Positions 14,301-36,417 of a stretch of DNA of 64,000 nucleotides are shown here, piece by piece. The notes beneath the pieces are model-generated. The model did not search any database. It had not been told where the DNA came from and worked only from the letters and a program-made list of their open reading frames with translations. The first letter of the stretch is position 1. Every line of letters starts with the position of its first letter. Origin of the DNA: Datnioides undecimradiatus (taxonomy: Eukaryota; Chordata; Actinopteri; Lobotiformes; Datnioididae); the NCBI GenBank assembly GCA_008933995.1, contig WARS01000029.1, positions 15,623,131 to 15,687,130 of the forward strand. The letters run 5' to 3'. The position numbers and the translations under genes were made by a program.

Positions 14301-17300
14301 TCCTCAGGTGTACCTGTGCTATTCATCATCCTGTGGATTGGATCCAGGGTGTACTTTGAAGACACAGAGTGTGTTTAAACTTCAACCATTTCCTTCTCCA
14401 GGAATGCAATTATTTGTTATATACATTTATAGTGCAATGCAACAGACATAATGACTGACAGTGTAATGAGAAGTGCAGTAAGGGAAGTATAGATATGCAG
14501 TATAGTTAGTATAGGCACGTATTATTACTGATGTTGGTTTTAATTCTACAGTCAGTAGAAATCATTGTGTATCACAACCTTAAAGAACTGAATGAAGTGA
14601 ACGTTTCAAAATGTATTTCTGTACAGATGTTGGGACATCAACGAGGACTCTCCCTACTGGTGGATCATCAAGGGACCAATTGTTGTGTCTATAGCGGTAA
14701 ATGATCTTATTGTGTTCAAACACTTAAAAATAGTGGACTGTTAATTATTCAGCTAGCAGATTACAAATTGTTATGCAGAAGATTTGTTCTACTTAGAGGG
14801 TTTTCTGAGAAACTCATCTTCTTAGCATCTTAGAGTAGAGCACCAATAACTGCCTCCACACCAGTTCAAGCCAGTTACACACTTGGCTGCTCATTTTGTT
14901 GCCATGACATTCACATTTTATAGGCGGATAAAGGCTATTTTCCATTAAAGCTGAACCTGTTTGTCTTAATTTTGTATCAACAGGTTAATTTCATGCTTTT
15001 CATGAACATCATCAGAATCCTGATACAGAAACTCAATCCTCGGCTGATCCAATTCAACAACTCCTCTCAGTACAGGTAATCCTTTAGCTGCAGCTGAGTG
15101 GATACTCTCAGCAGTGATACGGTATCTAATACTTTATTCCACAATGCAATTAAATACAGAAAGACCTGTAGACAAAGTCCATGTTAAACAGAAATGACCA
15201 TTTGCGAGGATTTTCAAGGTTTGAGGTTTCCATATTTTCCTAATGCAGCCTTAGATTTTAGCAGTTATGTCACAACAGTTATGTTGTGACTTCAAACTTT
15301 TTGATACTTTCCGATTCTGATATGTAGACACTTTGATGTAGTGAAAGATGCAAGTTGTGCGAAAACTGTTTATACACCCCAGTGGGTAATGAATTATTCA
15401 TTCAGTCACTACTGAACCTCAAACTAGTCAGTCACTCTGGCCACGTCTACCTCCCTACTATCCAAGAGGCTTATCAGAATTTCTAATCGAAATAGGCTCA
15501 CTAATTGGCTGAAAGTGTTCAGGGACATCATGCATGTCTGGATAAAAGACATACCAAAGGTAAGGTAAGTGATGCTTGACTTAATTGCACCAGATAGATG
15601 AATATGTTCCCCTACACATAAAAAACCCTGCACTCACATTTTAATATCCTCACTTTGAATCATGCATCTGCTAATTTCGCTCCTAAACAAAAGGTGCAAA
15701 CAGAATGACACACATACACACACACACAAGAATCTTCCTGAATGGCATCTGATGATAAGTGTGTCCTCACGCATGATGCTATCCAGAGCAGCATTCAAGA
15801 TAAGACATGCACTGAACGACTCCCTGAGGTAGTTTCACCTCCTGCATCTTGTTTCTTTCCTTCTGTGCAACAGACGGCTGACTAAGTCGACGCTCCTCCT
15901 CATCCCTTTGTTTGGTACTCACTACATGTTCTTCAATTTTCTGCCTGACTACTTCAATGTTAGCCTGCGCCTCTGTATTGAGCTCTGCATGGGATCTTTC
16001 CAGGTACACACACGTATAAACACTCAGTATTCTGCAATACATGTTCAAATACACACAGACACACTCTCACACACACCCTGTAATCTCTTGAGTATTGTAT
16101 GTTGTAATGAACCCTCATTGTTTGTCTGATCAGTGAACATGAGTGAGAATGAATCTTATCCATCAATATAAATGCACCTGGACAAACTTCTTGATGAATT
16201 CCTTACAATACAACTCTAGAGATGAAAATCATTTAGGTTGCTAGATTTGCTTTGCTTTCTGCTCTTTTATACATATGCCCTGCACCAGTGTAAGTTGCAT
16301 TTATTAGTAATGGGAGCAGCTATAAAGTGTGTCTGTGTATTTGTAGCCTGCATCAGGTTTACCACTTTACTTTACAGGGCTGTGTGAATTAGTGTGGTAA
16401 GTAAAATCTACATGGGCACAAGTGAAACAGGGGGACAGGGGGATGATGTATGGGTGACAGGAAGGTCCTGGTCAGGATAGTTACTATAGTATTAATTTGC
16501 AAATGTGTTGCATGAACTGCTTACTTCTGGTTTGTTCACAATTTTAAGTAAAATGCTCTTTTTAACTGAGACAACATATCTTAACAATATTGCTTGACTC
16601 TATGGAGCATTATTGTAGTTTAGTATGTAAGCATGCTAACATTTTAAATTAGCACTTAACAAAAAGGCTGATTTGTCATTAGTTCCGCAGGTATTTTCTT
16701 CACAAAACAAATGGACAACTAAAAAACAGCTGGGAGATCATTGAAGTGAACACTGTTCATCCTGAAGGGGACATAAAAGTCTGTGCAAAATTTAATAGAG
16801 ATGGACCAAAGAGGGGGACTGAACAAATAAACATCCCCAAAATAAAATAATTAGAATGGCTAAAAAGAATATGAAAGGCATTTCAGTTTGATTTTCAGGT
16901 TTAATTCCTAATTCCTGCTTGGTATACTGTTACTATATAGAAACAGCTAAATAAGAAAGAAATTACTATGTAGTGGAGAAGGGCTTAGCAGTGCTGTGCT
17001 GCTGGGGATGCAAGGGAAGTTCGGCATACTGTTTGCATCTGCCACACACATGCAACCACTGAAAAGACAAATGGCTCCTCCGCTTCATGTCACATGTGGC
17101 ACGAGCAGATTTGCCAGCCAGCTCCCCAAATTGGATTTTGTTCCTGCCACCGCTTCCTTTTGGGAATTCAAATTAATTAGGAGCAGAAGTGTGAAATAAA
17201 AGTGGAATTTAGAAGTAACAGAAATGCCTTAATAGCTGTAACACAAGCTTTGTTTATAACAAAAGTGAAAGAAGAGGAAAGTTATTCTGCATGTTTTAGT

Positions 17301-18607
17301 GTAACGATAAAAGGAAGCGCAGCAGCGTTTACTGTTTCCTCCTTTTAGGTTATACATGGCTTTCAGCACTGTAGTGTTGAAATAGAAATTCTAACCATTT
17401 ATTATTCCACTCTTGTTTGTTGGTTACGTGAGCAAAACATAAAAGATTGACCCATTTTTAATTCCATTCTTCATCCTCATCAACTCTCACTTATGTCATG
17501 TCACATGTGCAACCCTCTAATGATGCAGACTTGTGCTAAATGTTAATGATTAAACCTTTCTCTTCTGCAGGGCCTTCTCGTTGCAATTCTCTATTGCTTT
17601 CTCAATCAAGAGGTCAGTACCAGCCACACCACTCTCAAGCATTTACTGACATATTCAAGCAATAACGTAGATAATTTACAGCTCTCTGTTGCATAATAAA
17701 CCTGTGTGCCCTGATCATGTGCCAGCGAGGGGTGAGAGGTTTAGAGTTGTCAGGACTTAAAATGGAAAATAATTTGCCATTTCTCTTCCCCTCATTGCAT
17801 AATGGAAGGACCCCGGGCACTTATGTAACCACTAAGACTAATGTGAGGGCAAATACACACAGTGTGAGGGCAACACCAGTCCGTGTTTTATACTCAGTAC
17901 ACAATAACTCAAATCTCATGTTCATCTCTTTGGTACTTTAGGGGCACCAGTACTAATATATATCTTATATGATATCTTATTGCAGATCTACATCTAAATC
18001 CCCTTGCATTTAAAAAGACTGATTATAAATGAATAGTTCTTATGTAAATGAATATTGTCCTGCTGGGAAATTGCTTTTTTGCTTTGTTGCAGAAACTTAA
18101 ATGAGAAGATTGATACCACTCTCATTTCTGTGTGTTAGCTGTGTATCGGTGTTCATTGCACCGGTTAGCTTAGCTCAGTTTTGCAGCTGAAAGGGTGCTA
18201 TGTCTCAGACTGTCTCTTGGCTATGAGTAGTTGCGAGATGAATTACCACTCATGTCAAGAAATCGTGTAATACAGTTAATTACTGTTCTAATACTTTGAG
18301 TGTTGTCTGAATTAAACAAGATGGAACATGTTGTTTAGAGGTGCTAGAGTGCAGATATAATGCTTGTCACTGCTGGACTGTGCCGGATTAGCTGATTGTG
18401 CTAAGCTAAGCTAAGATATAGATTTCACATGAGTTGTAACAGTATCATTTGAAATTGAAAATGGCTGAATACTGGATTTGTTCTATGTGTGTGATTGTCT
18501 GACAGGTACAGAAAGAGCTGCACATGCAGTGGCTGAGGTGGCAGGAGCGGAGCTACGGCGTGGTGTCACCTGCTGCAAAGGGCAGCCAGATGGACACACC
18601 CTTCTAG
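207..18607 (+). CDS. ghrhr: Growth hormone-releasing hormone receptor-type class B GPCR
   Basis: Plasma-membrane receptor of the secretin/GHRH family; known members bind GHRH-like peptides and raise cAMP through Gs. Thirteen coding exons join in frame to 415 aa (human GHRHR is 423): 207-260, 6179-6284, 6820-6927, 7999-8090, 8921-9024, 10038-10170, 10371-10524, 14308-14368, 14627-14696, 14984-15075, 15874-16003, 17571-17612, 18506-18607. Exon 1 is a signal peptide starting [10 protein letters not shown]. Exons 2-4 form the hormone-binding ectodomain, with seven cysteines and the motifs [13 protein letters not shown] and CTSGGW. Seven membrane helices follow: TM1 in exon 5, TM2 in exon 6, TM3 in exon 7, GWGVPV at TM4, [13 protein letters not shown] in loop 2, then TM5-TM7 ending [16 protein letters not shown] and [10 protein letters not shown] are closest, as I recall, to GHRHR rather than to the VIP, PACAP or secretin receptors. 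The tail is short. No frame break was seen. Which GHRHR paralogue this is remains open. Confidence 0.93.
3186..3214. repeat. (TGC)n trinucleotide repeat
   Basis: About ten uninterrupted TGC/CTG units within ghrhr intron 1. An impure CTG/CAG cluster lies at about 2290-2313. Confidence 0.95.
5734..5749. repeat. Poly-G tract
   Basis: Sixteen consecutive G within ghrhr intron 1. Such tracts are prone to sequencing-length error and can form G-rich structures. Confidence 0.95.
5877..5917. repeat. GT-rich microsatellite
   Basis: Interrupted (GT)n run in ghrhr intron 1. Confidence 0.9.
6179..8090 (+). other. ghrhr: ghrhr ectodomain exons 2-4
   Basis: Exons 6179-6284, 6820-6927 and 7999-8090 encode the peptide-binding ectodomain. 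For exon 2, two AGs lie close together (6177-6178 and 6187-6188). Only the first keeps frame with exon 1 and gives [10 protein letters not shown]-glycosylation sequons NRS, NNT and NCT are present. The class B disulphide cysteines are all found. Confidence 0.85.
10834..10910. repeat. Compound (GT)n(TA)n microsatellite
   Basis: About 13 GT units pass into a (TA)n run, interrupted by GTGTG, inside ghrhr intron 7. Confidence 0.95.
11136..11295. other. Assembly gap (160 N)
   Basis: A run of 160 N. The right flank is (AT)n grading into (ATGT)n up to about 11352, so the gap probably spans an unresolved TA/TATG microsatellite. It is inside ghrhr intron 7 and affects no exon. Confidence 0.99.
11296..11352. 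repeat. (AT)n/(ATGT)n microsatellite at gap edge
   Basis: Alternating AT followed by tetranucleotide ATGT units, directly abutting the N run. Confidence 0.95.
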
Positions 18608-20268
18608 TGATATCCTGATAGGCCGTTACCCTTTTCATGTAGGACTTCTGCTGACTGAACATTTGCAGAGGGTTGCTTCTGTGCTCATCATTGTCTCTAT
18701 ACCAGTGGTTGTCAGCCATGCACCATTGAGGTCTGAGTCTGTACATTTTTATTCCAAACTTTATCACAGACTGTTTTACTGGCTGCGCTCCTTCAACTAG
18801 TGTGGAGATGAACTTTTCACTGGAGAATGAATCTGAAATCTCACAATCTTTTCTACACTCATTTTATGACAGATCCCACCAATTTCATATGCATATCCCA
18901 TAGGACACTATGGCAACAACTTTAGAAAGGTCAGCTTCAAGATTTCCTCTGTGGCCTCACTGGTCAAACCTTATGAAGCACAAATGATTCATCTCTCAGC
19001 TGATTTACGTGCCAATTAAAACTGATCATTATTAATGACTTTCATATTATTCATTGGCAGTATAATATTACATCATGCATATTATTTTACTCATTTGATC
19101 TCAGACTCTAGATCATGAGATGTACTGTAAGCATGTTTATGCTTCCCTTTGGCTGTTGTACTGTAGAATATTTATTTATTCATTTATTCACAGTAAAGGT
19201 GGAGATAAAAATGCAGTTGAATTTGCTTTTCAGTGCAGCTTAATGATGAATATCTTAAAGTCTACTCATGCTAAGCTATGACATCAGGTGCTAAAGTTTA
19301 AGTATTTGGGACCTTTTATTTATTTTTGGAATGAAAACCTGCACACTCTTGAACTTCAATGGCACGCAGCTGAAACCTGCTTTATTGTATACTTTAAAGG
19401 TTAAAGCCAGTGTAGTGTGTTGTTCTGTCATGTCTTGTGTTTGATTCCACTGACGTAAACGAAGTCTCTACATCTCCACAGCCGTCTGCGCTTCAGCAAA
19501 GGACCGGGAAACATGAACTGACACTTGGTCCTAGTATTGATTTTAAATATGTAGCTACATCCACTAACACATTGTACAGTGCTTTCAACTGCATGGGATA
19601 TTAGAACAACATATATGATTCCCATAATTACAAATTTAATGCTATATCTCTTTTTGTGAGGATAAACATTTGGATTCTATATATGTTATGAGCCGATCAA
19701 ACCATTTCATTAAGATAAGACGCCATAAATATACTGAAATATTTCCCAGGTCTGCACCATCCAGAATCCTCTCAATACAATGAAGTTTCTTTCATGTAAA
19801 TGAAACATTTGCCTTAAACTGAATGTATGAAGTAGCTACTTTCAGACTGTTTTTTCATAGTCACTTCTCTGTGTTGCGTTGTTTGGATGTGCCTGCTTTA
19901 CTTGTGCCTCTTTCTGTGATGTTTTGATGCCATGTGAAAAATGACAAGTTCCTGAAAGTTTACGCATAAAAACTTTTGCTCAGCTCCGTCACGGCTCTCT
20001 GAAACCTCGTTCACAAAGAGAAAATTTCATCGGCCGGCAGCTACCAAATGTTAAATCAGTGATAAAAGCTAAAGCCATACACGTCATTGTGGCTAAATGT
20101 AGTTCAGATACACTCTTTATACAATATGTTGCAACTCTGGAATCATAGCTATTCATGATGGATCAAACAAACAAACAAAAACACTGTTTATAACTTTAAT
20201 CCTAAGGAAGCTATGTTCATGAAGACGGTATTTTGTAAAATTTGTCCCTTGCTCCTCAAGAAAAACTT

Positions 20269-20274
20269 AAATAA
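20269..20274 (+). terminator. Candidate ghrhr polyadenylation signal
   Basis: An AATAAA 1.66 kb after the stop. Position alone supports it; earlier non-canonical sites cannot be ruled out. Confidence 0.4.
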
Positions 20275-20935
20275 ATATAATTCTTAAAAGCAATGGTCTG
20301 AAATTTGTCATTTTTTAAACCAAACAACAAACCAACATCTTTATCTCCAGATTATTGCAATAATGAGGTATCTCATTGTTTAAATACATTTTTTTAACAG
20401 GTAAAGATACTCAAAGATACACAGGCTGCGTATTTCCAATTTTATCAGTGAGCATACTAAACCTGGAGTTAAACTGTAGAGGGGTAGACGTATGTTCCAC
20501 ATCCTGGTAGAGAGGAGAAACATCAGAGACCATTAGAGAAAATGTAATGGTTTCCCAAGAGAAAAACAATTAAAACCATCATAACCCATTAGATCCTTCA
20601 CATTACAGTCTGTATGGACATTTGCATTAGTCACCTGCATGTACAATAAAGGACCGCAGAGAGTCACATCTACAGGCACAAAAACAAACTACCATTCTAG
20701 CACATTATAAAAATGTTAAAATGTTCATGTACTCACTCTGCTAAAAATCACAGATGTTTGCACCATCAGGCATGATGTAATACAGTCTTGTCATTAAAAA
20801 GGCCTGGAGCAGTGGTGGAAAGTTATTTACACTCTTACTCCACTCCATGAATATAGAATATAAAATAAAACATTGAGCTTTTTCTCACTACATTCATTTG
20901 ATACCTTTAGTTACTGGTTACTTTGCAGATTAGAT

Positions 20936-20972
20936 AATAATAATAGTAATAATAATAATGATAATAATAATA
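20936..20972. repeat. AAT-rich microsatellite
   Basis: Imperfect (AAT)n run in the spacer after ghrhr. Confidence 0.9.
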
Positions 20973-21599
20973 CAAAATTTAAATCGAAAGATAAATAATG
21001 AGGTACCATTGTCGATAAAGATCATTTTCTTTTGATAAAGACTTTATCCTGTGGTGAAATTCACAAAGTATACCTGGCTGCATATGTAATAAAATATATT
21101 TAGGTTGTTGTTTTTTTTTTTAAAGAAAAAAGTCCTACTTATATCAGCTGCGAAATGTGGAATGAAGGGAAATGTGTATCAATATAACAGCAATCACAGC
21201 CCTATAATACGATATGCATTATTCTAAAACAGGCCATTCTGCACAATGTGTAGTTTTAAGTGATATTTGTTTAATTAATTTTGAAGACATGACTTGTAAT
21301 AGAGTGTTTCTACAAGGTAAACTTGCCATTAAAGTATTCCTCAGAGATGGTCAAAGTGCATAAAATGAAACATACATATGCATAAATATACAATGACCCC
21401 ATGGCTATGATATGATGATTTTAATTTTTAAACTGCAGCAGTGTGACAGGGAAATAGCTGAGCTGTTAAGTAACATGACAAAATCTCCCTCAAGGTTACT
21501 GACCTCAAAGAGAAGTCACCTGCTGCCATCATGTGGTCTTTGATATCTTTAGCGAAACATTGTGATGTAGGAACTACTGATTTTACACCTCTCAGTGTT

Positions 21600-21992
21600 T
21601 TTCTTCTGTGAATGAACTGGCCTGTGAAGTCTCTTTGACTTCCCGTGTTCCCTGGCGTGTCCGTGTCTCTTGGCTGCTTTATGACCTCCGTGTCAGGGTT
21701 CAGAGCGGGGCCATCTCGGAGCAGCCTGCGGGCCCTGCGTGCTGCTCCGCTTTAGCGCTGGTTTGGGATTTCTGGAATGGGAAGTGCAGAATTCCTGGAC
21801 AGGATGTGGAGTCACTGCTGTAATGTACAGCCCCCCCCCCCACACGCACATACACACACACACCGACGCAGGGCTGGCTTGCGGCTGCATGAGTCCACAT
21901 CTGGAGGAGATAGGAAGCTCATTTTTGGCATCTGGATAACTCGCTGTCTCCGTCTGTCTCCCGGTTCATAAGTGCGAGTAGACCTAACCCGG
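21600..21992 (+). promoter_or_regulatory. Probable promoter and noncoding first exon of the EGF/EMI gene
   Basis: Relatively GC-rich stretch ending in a strong donor (CCCGG, then GTAAGT) at 21992/21993. The coding exon has a matching acceptor at 22508-22509, three bases before the ATG at 22513, so a noncoding exon 1 is likely. The transcription start is not defined. A C9 run and CA-rich tract lie at about 21830-21862. Confidence 0.5.
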
Positions 21993-22512
21993 GTAAGTCA
22001 GTTGAAACGAGTTAGTTACACTTTTACTCAGCCTGCGTATCGCATCATTATATAAGTTGGTTCCACGGTAGTCTGTGTGTGTTTCTCAGAGTTTCTTGAT
22101 GGAAAAGTTTCCCTTAAAAATCGCTGCTTTTCATAGATTAACTTTTCTGGCTCAACACAAAATTCAGCCGACTTTATCTGAAACATGTAGCTGTACTGCA
22201 GCTGCTCCAGCTGCTGTAAGCCTCTTTTGTTCTTTGCAGACAGCCCAGGGGGTTGATGTTAACTTAATAACAGGGTGCTCTTACCCTTGTGTTGTTTAGC
22301 CTGCCCAGACATGCACTGTATGGCTGGTGTGGCTGCTGCACACAATTCATATGAGCAATTTCACTATAAACGTATTCACCTTCTACAATAATTCATTACA
22401 ATAGTTGCTCTCAACAGTTTTTAATGGAGCCAAGGGAGCCAAACTCCATGTTTGGCTTGCTCCTGATGGCTCAGTAAACACACTTCTTCCTCTCCACACA
22501 CGCACTCAGGTG

Positions 22513-32164
<9,652 letters not shown>

Positions 32165-32346
32165 ATGGTGGTGAACATGCGCCTGCTCATGAAGACACAG
32201 CACCCATCTGACAGCATTTGGAGCAACATTACAGGGCAACACTCAAGAACTGAAATGAGACAAATGTGAGCAGTAGTTACTGAGAAGGCGCTGAGGGGTG
32301 CTGAGACTTCTCTGAGAGCAGTTTCCCCCTCTACACTCTCTGTTGA

Positions 32347-32352
32347 AATAAA
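32347..32352 (+). terminator. Polyadenylation signal of EGF/EMI gene
   Basis: An AATAAA 183 nt after the stop codon, giving a short 3' UTR. Confidence 0.7.
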
Positions 32353-33424
32353 CAAAGGGGACATGACTGTATCATAAAGGCTGTGTATTTTATATGTGAT
32401 GTAAACTGACAATGCATATATTCCTTAGTGTGTGAAATGCTGGCTGGTTTCATTTTGTGTCATGTTTGTGTATGGCAGCTCAAAGTTATTAAATGTTACA
32501 TTTTTTTGTGTTTACCGTCTATTAACTCCTGTTATTGTGTAATAATAATAACTGTCAGTGGAAGGTTTTATGCAAAGGACTCACTTATTACCAATAAAGA
32601 TAACACTTACACGCCTACATGTATTAGAGGTTGGTATGTTAGGTACAAGGTTAATCTTTGCCCATTTTCTGAGCACATCATCACTAAGCACTAAGTGATC
32701 AGTCAGGATGTCTCTTTTGGTAAGCAGACCTTCTTCCAGTGTGAACATTTAACACCACTATCCACAAGGGGCTCAAGAACAATACGAGTGATGATGAGTG
32801 AAATGAAAAATAAGTATTCAACTTCCCCCTTAAGTTGTGAGTTACAAGATTTGGATTTAATGACTGCTGATCTGAACGTTGGGAAGGCCATTAATACTAA
32901 ATTAACCCTGAAAAGAGTTTATGTCTCTATTTTCCTCTACTTCACGTGTATCTAATAGTTTTTAATCAAATTAAATGAGCAAGTGGCTGTTTCTTGAGTT
33001 TACCCCTGCCTCCTCATAAAAAATGCTATGGCTACAGGGATATTCTCTACCATATTTCATATTCATTCATTTAATTTACTGAAAAAATGATATTTAAAGT
33101 TATTCTATGTTCAGTTTATTTAGCACTGATAATATCTTAATCATCTAATGATACTGACCTCAAGATCCTCTGAGGCATGTTTTGAAAATCCAAAATGTAA
33201 GCTCATAAATGTTATTCATAAACATTTATATTCATAAGCATTCATAAGCATAAGCATAAGCATAATGAGACATATCTTACACTTTACACTTTTGCTAATG
33301 CTGTGTTGCGTTGAGATTTGTATTATTTTGTATTATATTGTCTGTACATTTTTAATCATATCATGAACATGGTCACTTCAAAAGACACACATAATCAGAA
33401 GAGCCGACAACAGAAAACAAAATT
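32353..33424. other. Tail-to-tail spacer between EGF/EMI gene and P450
   Basis: About 1.07 kb, AT-rich, with a local CATAAG repeat at about 33218-33262. On the minus strand an AATAAA (33115-33120) lies 305 nt after the P450 stop and may be its polyadenylation signal. No gene was seen. Confidence 0.6.
33115..33120 (-). terminator. Candidate P450 polyadenylation signal
   Basis: AATAAA on the minus strand, 305 nt downstream of the P450 stop. Confidence 0.5.
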
Positions 33425-36417
33425 TTAGCGTGAGGTAGCACAGATTTCATAAGGATGTGGTGCCAGTGTGATGCCAAACTTGTAATCCATCACCGGCTTC
33501 ACCCCTGCAGGCATGGAGAAGGTGAAGTGCTGCATGAAGGATGTGAAGAAGAGGAAGAGCTCCATCCTGGCCAGGTTCTCCCCAAGACACACACGCTTAC
33601 CTGGGACAGGAAAAAAACTGAAACAAACTGAGAACTTCTTTGACACACAGTGTGGGCCAAGAGGCCTTTATAGGAAGAAGAACTTATTTTGGTCTCCACT
33701 AGAAAGTTTGTTTGTTTATTTTTTCTTCTTTGTTTGAGTACCCCCTGTCCACCGTGTATGCTGGGATAGGCGTAATATAATCAGTTCAAGACACTAATAA
33801 AACAAGTGATTGTGTTGATCCTCACCAGCAGAGAAAGGGATGAAAGCAGCCCGCTTCACAAACTTGCCCTGCTCATTCAGAAAGTGCCCTGGGTTGAAGG
33901 TGAAGGGCGTCTCCCATTCGTTCTTGTCAAACAGCACCGAGCTCAGATTGGGAATTATTGTAATTCCCTGGTCATGGGAATAATAATTAGAATTCATAAA
34001 GACACAATAAGGTAGCGTATGTGACATGAGAACTGCATTTGTGAGAAGTAACCTTTGGGACTGTGTAGCCTCCCAGCTTCAGTTCCCTGTTGGTAGCATG
34101 GGGCAAGCTGAGAGGAACTATGTTGGCTATCCTCTGGATTTCGTGGATGACTGCGTCAGTGTAGGGCAGGTCTGTGCGATCTTCCATGGACGGCTGTCTG
34201 GACTGTCCAATCACTGTGTCTATCTCAGCCTGGACTTTTTCTGTGCAGCAGGAAGGGAGAAGAAAAATATAGTACAGTAACACAGTAACAGTATTTCATC
34301 AACAGGCAACAGCACATCTCAAAGAATCACAGAGATGAGACACAATGCAGCACCACACTCCTCATTGGTGGATGGATAAAGGATAAACAGCATTTAATAA
34401 ATGTGAAGGATACCAATGGCTGCTCAGTATTCATCACCTTGGAGAAAAAAATATTTAAACGATGTATCTAGGTTGATGGGTGGGAGCTGGAAACACTGGT
34501 CTTGATTTTTACACCTACATACAAAATTGCCACCACACAGTTTCTGTGTCACCTGTGTCAACACATTATTTGTCTTGGTTCTTACTCTGAATCTCAGGGT
34601 ACTTTGCCATGTAGAGGAAAGCCCAACGGAGTGTGGTGGATGTGGTCTCAGAGCCAGCCACAAACAGATCCCAAACACAAATTACCAGGCTTTCGTCATC
34701 AAACATACTGTCAGCCTGCTCCTTATTCTGAGAATATATACAAATACATGTATTAAAGCATGCTGCAGAATAATGCAGAACAACAATTCAAATTAACATG
34801 TCAGCATAATTACAGCCAAGCTCATAAGGGCAAAGGGGCGCATCTTGTTTTGTCAGTGTAAAACATTAACATCAGATAGTTTTGATGTAGCTGCCAAACA
34901 AGCAGCTATGATTTCACAGTGAGTATCTTTATGCAGAATGCACGGTACAAAAGGCAAGGCTGCATGTAGTGACAGCCACCATTTGAATCTCATTCAGGTA
35001 GCAGTCGATGTAGTCTCTTGGGTCTGAGGGATTCCAGTTTTTTTTGTGCTCCTTGAGCTCTGCCCTTATGAAGTCCTTTGTATCATTCCAGACGTGCTGT
35101 ACTGTGTGATGTGGCCCTGGCAAATGTTTCATCAGCATAGGGAATGCATTGTAAAGCTGCAGAGAAGAGCAGATCAACATATTAATAAGTAGTTTCAGCA
35201 AAAGAGTTTCAATTTGTGACAATCAGTAGCAATCTTATATTGACATCCCATTATAAATTAGCTCTTGTACACACTAAATAATACCAGCACCCAAGTAGAG
35301 CTAGTTGCAAGAATAATGAACACTTACAATTAGGAGTGTGTTGCACAAAACTGGTACACAGCCATAAGATTTCACCAGTAGCTTTAAAATGTTGTACCTG
35401 CGCCCAAATAGAACCTTCAATCTGGAGGCCTTTCTCAAACCACCTGATCAATTTCATGAACTTCTCATCACTGTACTCAAAACGATGACCAAAAACCAGG
35501 GAGCAGATGATGTTGGAGACAACACTGTTGATGATGTGGTGTGGAAGAAATGGCTTATCTGCCCAATTAAACAGAAAAGTATGTGTAATTTGTGTATCTG
35601 AAATTGTGCATCATTCTAAATGTGCCACCGTGCTTTACCACTTACTTTTAAAACTCTCAATGACCTTTGCACAATGAGTGAATTCATCTAGGATAATGGG
35701 TTCAAGTGACTTTTTGCCAAAACCAAAATATCTGAGGGTTGAAAGAGCAAAACGCCTCTGCTGCTTCCATATGCTCCCACTACTGAAAACTAAACCTGAG
35801 GTGAAAAGTCAAAAATGCAAAGAATGGCACCGTTTATTTAATTTACTCAACAATGTTTCCCTAGATGAGCATCACAGCAGTCACAATAGCAATGAGTTGA
35901 GAACTGTGACTACACTAGCTTTGCATCTGTGTGTGTCACCTAGTCCTTTGGATATGTCCTGCAGGAGGGGGATTTCTGGACGGTCTACCAGACTGTCTCC
36001 CTGATTCACCAAAGCTTCTTTCAGGGCCCCAAACCGGTTCAACACCACAACCCATGTCTGGCCCATTCGCAGGCTGTACACGTCTCCAAACTTCTCTGCT
36101 AACTGTGAGTGGATTTGACAGAGGAGCAAGAGGCAACACATAACAGAAAGATGAGCTCCCACAAGTGACTTATTGCAGTTGTATTGGTCCATTTTTCAAA
36201 ACTCTTGATCTACCTGTGTCATACTCTCATGGGTTCTGTTATGGTCCAAAGTGAATATGTTGCCCACAATAGGAAATGCCCAAGGTCCTGGTGGAAAGTT
36301 GGCTGGCCGACGGTTCTTAACATAATCTGCAGTGAGGAGGAAAATGGCCATGAACAGCAGCAGACTTTTGATATCCCAGACCACAAAGGATCCAATTACA
36401 GAAAAGAGTGAGTCCAT
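33425..36417 (-). CDS. Cytochrome P450 family 2 (CYP2J/2N/2P/2AD-like)
   Basis: ER-anchored haem-thiolate mono-oxygenase; CYP2J-type enzymes oxidise arachidonic acid and foreign compounds. Nine exons, the standard CYP2 number, join to 500 aa: 36214-36417, 35940-36102, 35646-35795, 35398-35558, 34980-35156, 34586-34727, 34053-34240, 33826-33967 and 33425-33600. An N-terminal membrane anchor (about residues 13-32) precedes the hinge NFPPGP. The oxygen-binding I-helix has AGSETT with Thr313. The K-helix ExxR is Glu366-Arg369 (EIQR). The haem loop FSAGKRVCLG carries Cys447. All key residues and splice signals are intact, so an active enzyme is expected. It sits tail-to-tail with the EGF/EMI gene and head-to-head with uqcrh, 1.1 kb away. 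The subfamily cannot be fixed without a tree; proximity to the 1p33-like block fits the CYP2J clade (human CYP2J2 is on 1p). Confidence 0.94.

Larger units (their letters stand above)
10525..14307 (+). other. ghrhr intron 7 (3.8 kb) with microsatellites and gap
   Basis: This intron lies between the TM3/TM4 exon and the GVPVLF exon. It contains long GT/TA repeats, the assembly gap, and two unremarkable ORFs (12483-12788 and 13723-14073) with no recognised similarity. No other gene is supported. Confidence 0.6.
18608..21600 (+). other. ghrhr 3' UTR and intergenic spacer
   Basis: About 3 kb between the ghrhr stop and the first exon of the EGF gene. The first part is probably the ghrhr 3' UTR. 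The rest is AT-rich, with an AAT-rich repeat near 20936-20972, and no ORF is worth calling. Confidence 0.6.

Noticed and set aside
33218..33262. CATAAG direct repeats, considered as a CRISPR-like or protein-binding array
   Set aside because: Short irregular copies without spacers in an animal genome; simple local slippage is enough.
35936..36143. ORFs on either strand over P450 exon 2
   Set aside because: These are other-frame shadows of the P450 exon.
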